A DNA stretch of 9,957 nucleotides from Anaerolineae bacterium (GTDB taxonomy: Bacteria; Chloroflexota; Anaerolineae; Aggregatilineales; UBA2796): assembly GCA_020851855.1 (NCBI GenBank), contig JADZBY010000241.1:1-9957 (forward strand). The letters run 5' to 3'. Made by a program: the position numbers and the translations under genes. Positions 7,105 to 9,957 of the stretch are shown here, piece after piece (within the stretch, counting starts at the first letter, position 1; each line of letters begins with the position of its first letter). The notes under the pieces were generated by a model. The model was not told the DNA's origin. It ran no database searches and was given only the letters and a program-made list of their open reading frames with translations.

Positions 7105-7614
7105 CTACTCCAGAGAGAACGTCTCAAACTGGATTGCTCTCAGGTATGGATAGGTGTCGCACTTCGACGAATAGTCGAAGACCAGGGAGTTGAGAATATG
7201 CCTGGGCGCACGGCAGCCCTGAAATACTCCCCGCCGCTCAGGCTCAACGCCGGACACGTCAACAACGGTGTAATAGGTCCACCCATTTGTCCCGCCGCCC
7301 CACGCCTCGTTGATCAGGAACACCTTGCCATTCCAGGGCACTACCGCAACACTGGACTCGAATAGGGTCGTAAGGAGCCGGTGTTCTTCGCCCGAAGAAA
7401 GGTCTATCAGGAAAACGCTCAATCTCCCGCCATCTGCGCGGCGCTCGACGGCAAAATCCGTCCCCTGAATCGGCTGGCGACCTTGCCCCGATGCTAAGGG
7501 TGTGAACTGGATGCGCCCGATGGGAGAACCGATGAGCATCGGCACAAGACACGCCCACAGGCAGCAGCCTCCGATGAGAAGCCCGACAGCAGCCCAGGAG
7601 TATCTATCATTCAT
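7105..7614 (-). CDS. Hypothetical membrane-anchored or exported protein
   Basis: The predicted product is 169 aa. The start at 7614 has AGGGA 8 nt upstream. Residues about 7-31 (WAAVGLLIGGCCLWACLVPM) form one hydrophobic segment, an uncleaved anchor or a signal sequence; the remainder looks exported and beta-rich, with alternating hydrophobic strands (RLSVFLIDL, VAVVPWNGKVFLINEAWGG, WTYYTVVDVSG). Two cysteines in the C-terminal part (in GCRAPRH and SSKCDTY) could form a disulfide. I recognise no family. A hand count over 7141-7614 gives about 59% G+C, visibly lower than the neighbouring operon, and its codon use is more relaxed, which may indicate horizontal acquisition or weak selection. It stands alone, convergent with the winged-helix-like gene and divergent from the lipoprotein operon. 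The gene is likely real because of its ribosome binding site and membrane segment, but its function is unknown. Confidence 0.65.
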   Translation of the reverse strand: MNDRYSWAAVGLLIGGCCLWACLVPMLIGSPIGRIQFTPLASGQGRQPIQGTDFAVERRADGGRLSVFLIDLSSGEEHRLLTTLFESSVAVVPWNGKVFLINEAWGGGTNGWTYYTVVDVSGVEPERRGVFQGCRAPRHILNSLVFDYSSKCDTYPYLRAIQFETFSLE

Positions 7615-7691
7615 GCTGTGGTTCCCTGGATTAGCGTCTCATCTCCCATAACGTTCCAGTCTATTCCCACCCTTCAAGCGCCGCAATTGCT

Positions 7692-7720
7692 TTGTGAAAA
7701 GCTTCTCTATGCGCTACAGT
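7692..7720 (+). promoter_or_regulatory. Candidate promoter of the lipoprotein / polyferredoxin operon
   Basis: TTGTGA (7692-7697) and TACAGT (7715-7720) are separated by exactly 17 bases, each matching 4 of 6 consensus positions. The -10 box ends 32 bases before the ATG at 7753, giving a short leader of about 26 nt. This is the best promoter-like pair in the divergent gap 7615-7752. Confidence 0.4.
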
Positions 7721-7752
7721 ACAGCCGTCCATAAGCCATCAAGTGAGGAGTG

Positions 7753-8154
7753 ATGCGTAAGATTGCACTTGTGCTGCTACTGTGTGCAACGGCAATTCTG
7801 GCGACCGGTTGCGACAGGCAATCGGCGCAGCCCACGGCCACGCCCGATCCCGGCATCCAGATCACCGTCGAGAGCCTGAACGAGCCGCAGCGCGTGGGCG
7901 AGGTGACGCTCGTCGTCACCGTGCGCGACGCGGCGGGCGCGCCCATCGAGGACGCGAAGATCGACCTGCGCGGCGACATGAGCCACGCCGGGATGACGCC
8001 CTCACTGGGCAGCGTCGAGGATGGGCAGGACGGGCGCTACAGCGTGCCTTTCAACTGGACGATGGGCGGCGACTGGTTCCTGGACGTGACCGTCACGCTG
8101 CCCGACGGGCGCAGCACAACGCGCCGCTTTGACCTGACGGTCAACGCCTCGTAA
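7753..8154 (+). CDS. FixH/YtkA-like exported lipoprotein
   Basis: The predicted product is 133 aa. The ATG at 7753 follows GAGGAG at 7745-7750; a GTG at 7750 is possible but would overlap that site. The N-terminus MRKIALVLLLCATAILATGC is a lipoprotein signal with lipobox LATGC, so Cys20 would be lipidated and the protein tethered outside the cytoplasmic membrane. After a short Thr/Pro-rich linker, residues about 36-131 form an immunoglobulin-like beta domain of the FixH/YtkA type: VTLVVTVRDAAGAPIEDAKI, then DMSHAGM (75-81), then GRYSVPFNWTMGGDWFLDVTV. Met76, His78, Met81 and Met104 are possible copper ligands, inferred from spacing only. The gene is followed after two bases by the Fe-S membrane protein, so the two are almost certainly cotranscribed. 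This parallels FixG/FixH pairs. A role in respiratory-complex assembly or metal handling is inference. Confidence 0.82.
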   Translation: MRKIALVLLLCATAILATGCDRQSAQPTATPDPGIQITVESLNEPQRVGEVTLVVTVRDAAGAPIEDAKIDLRGDMSHAGMTPSLGSVEDGQDGRYSVPFNWTMGGDWFLDVTVTLPDGRSTTRRFDLTVNAS

Positions 8155-8156
8155 CG

Positions 8157-9695
8157 ATGGCTTCGCCTTCGGCAAAACTCCCGGCGGATCGGGTTCCGAA
8201 GCCGTCCGTTGGCCTGGACGTGCTGCGCCTGCCGCTCGTCGGGTGGTTGTTGCGCTGGCGCTACGGGCGGCTCGCATTCCAGGTTCCGCTGCTCGTCATC
8301 GCGCTGCTCATGGTCTACGACGGCCTGACCGGGCCACAGCGCGCCGGGCGCAATCTGGCGACGGTCGGCGCGTGGGTGCACTACCGTGGGCTGGTCATCC
8401 TGGCGCTGCTGGTGGCCGGAAACCTGTTCTGCATGGGCTGCCCGTTCACGCTGCCGCGCACGCTGGCCCGCCGCCTGAGCCGCCGGGGCCGCCGCTGGCC
8501 AAAGTCGCTGCGCGGCAAGTGGATCAGCATCGCCGGGCTGTTCCTGATCTTCTGGTTGTACGAATGGCTCGACCTGTGGGCCAGCCCGTGGCTGACGGCG
8601 TGGTTGATCCTCGCCTATTTTGTCGCGTCGTTCGCCCTGGAAGCGCTGTTCAAGGAATCGCCCTTCTGCAAGTACGTGTGCCCACTCGGCGCGTTCAACT
8701 TCGTGCAATCGACCGCCTCGCCGCTGCAGATCACGGCGCGCGATCCGGGCCTCTGCCGGACGTGCGTGGGCAAAGAGTGTGTGAACGGCAGTTATGCCCA
8801 CCAGCCAGTGATCGTCATCGACGAGCGCCGCGACGGCGCGCCGGTGCGCAGCCACGAGAATGGCCCTCGCGGCGTGCTCGGTTGCGGCACGGAGCTTTTC
8901 GTGCCCCAGATGCGGAGCAACATGGATTGTGTCTTCTGCCTGGACTGCGCCCGCGCTTGCCCGCACGACAACGTGGCGCTGGCGGTGCGCGCGCCGGGCC
9001 GCGAACTGGCCGATCCGGCGGCGGCTCCCCGGCGTTGGGATGCCGGCCTGCTGCTGGCAGCGCTCGCCTTCATGGGCCTGACCAACGCCTTTGGCATGGT
9101 CCCGCCCGTGTACGCGCTGATCGATACGCTGCGTGCGCAACTCGGCCTGCACCCCGATCTGGCGCTGTTCCTGGTCTTCATCACGGCCAATCTGGCGCTT
9201 CCCGTGGCGGCGGGCCTGGGCGCGGCCTGGGCGACGGGCGCGCTGACCGGCACGCTGGGCAAGCGGCGGCGCATCGTGCGCGACACGTTCGCCGCCTTTG
9301 CGCCGGCGTTCGTCCCGATTGGCGTCGGCATCTGGCTGGCGCACTACGTCTATCACTTCGCGCTCGGTGCGCTGTCGATCATCCCGGTCTTTCACAGCTT
9401 CGTGCTCGATCACGGGCTGACTTTCCTGGGGCAAACGCCGGATTGGAGCCTGGGGCCGGTCCTGGGCGCGGATGGGCTGGCAGTGGTGCAGGTGGTCGCG
9501 CTGGCGGTGGGCTATGCAGGGAGCCTCTTCACGGCGTGGCGCATCGCGTCGCGGCGTTACCGTGGGCCGAATGTGCGGCGCGCGTGGCTGTCCTGGGCGA
9601 TCCTGTTCCTGCTCATGATGCTGGCCGCGTTGTGGCTGTTCGGCCAGCCGATGGAGATGCGCGGCGCGGTCGGCTTTGACGCCGTGGCGCATTGA
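8157..9695 (+). CDS. Membrane-bound 2[4Fe-4S] polyferredoxin of the NosR/NapH/CcoG type
   Basis: The predicted product is 512 aa. The ATG at 8157 lies two bases after the upstream stop, implying translational coupling; no strong separate ribosome binding site is seen. Order of elements: four membrane helices (about 40-57, 76-93, 122-142, 146-165); CMGCP (Cys92/95) and CKYVCP (Cys171/175), comparable to the CxxxCP motifs of NosR/NapH; a cytoplasmic cluster region with LCRTCVGKECVNG (Cys200/203/208), an isolated Cys243, and a classical CVFCLDCARACP (Cys258/261/264/268); then about five more helices (296-318, 334-357, 377-400, 440-462, 476-496). The helix near 392-400 carries AHYVYH (His396, His400), a possible heme or metal site. 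Typical NapH is about 290 aa and ends near its clusters, so the ~220-residue C-terminal membrane part is extra. Proteins of this type pass electrons across or along the membrane; CcoG reduces copper for cytochrome oxidase assembly, NosR serves nitrous oxide reductase. Here the partner is unknown. Confidence 0.85.
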   Translation: MASPSAKLPADRVPKPSVGLDVLRLPLVGWLLRWRYGRLAFQVPLLVIALLMVYDGLTGPQRAGRNLATVGAWVHYRGLVILALLVAGNLFCMGCPFTLPRTLARRLSRRGRRWPKSLRGKWISIAGLFLIFWLYEWLDLWASPWLTAWLILAYFVASFALEALFKESPFCKYVCPLGAFNFVQSTASPLQITARDPGLCRTCVGKECVNGSYAHQPVIVIDERRDGAPVRSHENGPRGVLGCGTELFVPQMRSNMDCVFCLDCARACPHDNVALAVRAPGRELADPAAAPRRWDAGLLLAALAFMGLTNAFGMVPPVYALIDTLRAQLGLHPDLALFLVFITANLALPVAAGLGAAWATGALTGTLGKRRRIVRDTFAAFAPAFVPIGVGIWLAHYVYHFALGALSIIPVFHSFVLDHGLTFLGQTPDWSLGPVLGADGLAVVQVVALAVGYAGSLFTAWRIASRRYRGPNVRRAWLSWAILFLLMMLAALWLFGQPMEMRGAVGFDAVAH

Positions 9696-9758
9696 GACGT
9701 CTCGTGTGCGGCGCGTTTGGGTCATCCTTCACAAGTTGCCTTCGAAATGGAGCAGAAC

Positions 9759-9957
9759 ATGAAGTTATCGAAGCGTGGAACATGGCGGCGTTTGGCGTGG
9801 CTGGTGGGCGTGGGTGTGCTCATGATGGCTGCGCTTCCGGCGGCGGCGCAGGCGAACGGGCCACAGGTGCGCTTTGTGCATCTCGCCGTCGGCGTTGATC
9901 CGCTGGACATCACCCTGGACGGCGCACGGGCTGTCGAAGCGCTCGCCTTTGGCCAGA
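9759..9957 (+). CDS. Secreted DUF4397-domain protein (3' partial)
   Basis: The reading frame opens at ATG 9759 and runs off the window end after 66 codons. GGAG at 9749-9752 lies 6 nt upstream; an in-frame ATG at 9747 lacks such a site. The N-terminus MKLSKRGTWRRLAWLVGVG followed by a hydrophobic core and the likely cleavage motif AAAQA is a signal peptide. The following VRFVHLAVGVDPLDITLDG aligns with IRVAHFAVDAPAVDVFVNG of the DUF4397-FAS1 protein at the left of the window, so this is the start of a DUF4397 repeat. It sits 63 bases after the polyferredoxin gene in the same direction, without a visible terminator between, and is probably the third gene of that operon. The rest of the protein, including any FAS1 domain, lies outside. 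Confidence 0.82.
   Translation, partial: MKLSKRGTWRRLAWLVGVGVLMMAALPAAAQANGPQVRFVHLAVGVDPLDITLDGARAVEALAFGQ

Noticed and set aside
8037..9725. Long (-) open frame opposite the polyferredoxin gene
   Set aside because: Arg/Gln/His-rich low-complexity translation typical of antisense of a G+C-rich membrane protein; the (+) frame has clear Cys motifs and helices.

Overview
The window is a G+C-rich, gene-dense bacterial chromosome segment. The combination of a secreted DUF4397 plus fasciclin protein, a one-chain pyruvate:ferredoxin oxidoreductase and a divergent dihydroorotate-dehydrogenase-like gene points to Chloroflexota, probably an Anaerolineae-type lineage. This placement is inferred from gene content only; no rRNA or taxonomic marker is present. 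There is no tRNA, rRNA, CRISPR array, transposase or attachment site.

Layout. 2-241 (+) is the C-terminal end of an unrecognised membrane protein. It converges on a (-) gene (281-1414) for a secreted protein with two DUF4397 repeats and a FAS1 domain; a perfect 10-bp hairpin separates the two. A clear terminator (1561-1587) then isolates the large (-) gene nifJ (1647-5222), pyruvate:ferredoxin/flavodoxin oxidoreductase with all its cluster and thiamine-pyrophosphate motifs. From a shared ~240-bp intergenic region a (+) gene diverges (5464-6456). It encodes a dihydroorotate-dehydrogenase-like flavoprotein that lacks the catalytic Cys/Ser of true PyrD and is followed by a strong hairpin. A small winged-helix-like protein (6731-7012) comes next, overlapped at its 3' end by a 19-codon ORF with a very good ribosome binding site and closed by an excellent terminator. 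A (-) gene of unknown function (7105-7614), lower in G+C, lies opposite.

The right end (7753 to the window edge) is a (+) operon of three envelope genes: a FixH/YtkA-like lipoprotein, a multi-spanning 2[4Fe-4S] NosR/NapH/CcoG-type protein two bases downstream, and the start of a second secreted DUF4397 protein.

How the genes fit together. PFOR links pyruvate/acetyl-CoA to ferredoxin and suggests low-oxygen or facultative metabolism. The lipoprotein/polyferredoxin pair resembles FixH/FixG (CcoH/CcoG) logic and could serve electron transfer or copper handling at the membrane. It is the most interesting part of the window because the Fe-S protein is unusual in both cluster motif and architecture. 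The remainder looks like ordinary chromosomal housekeeping and envelope genes.
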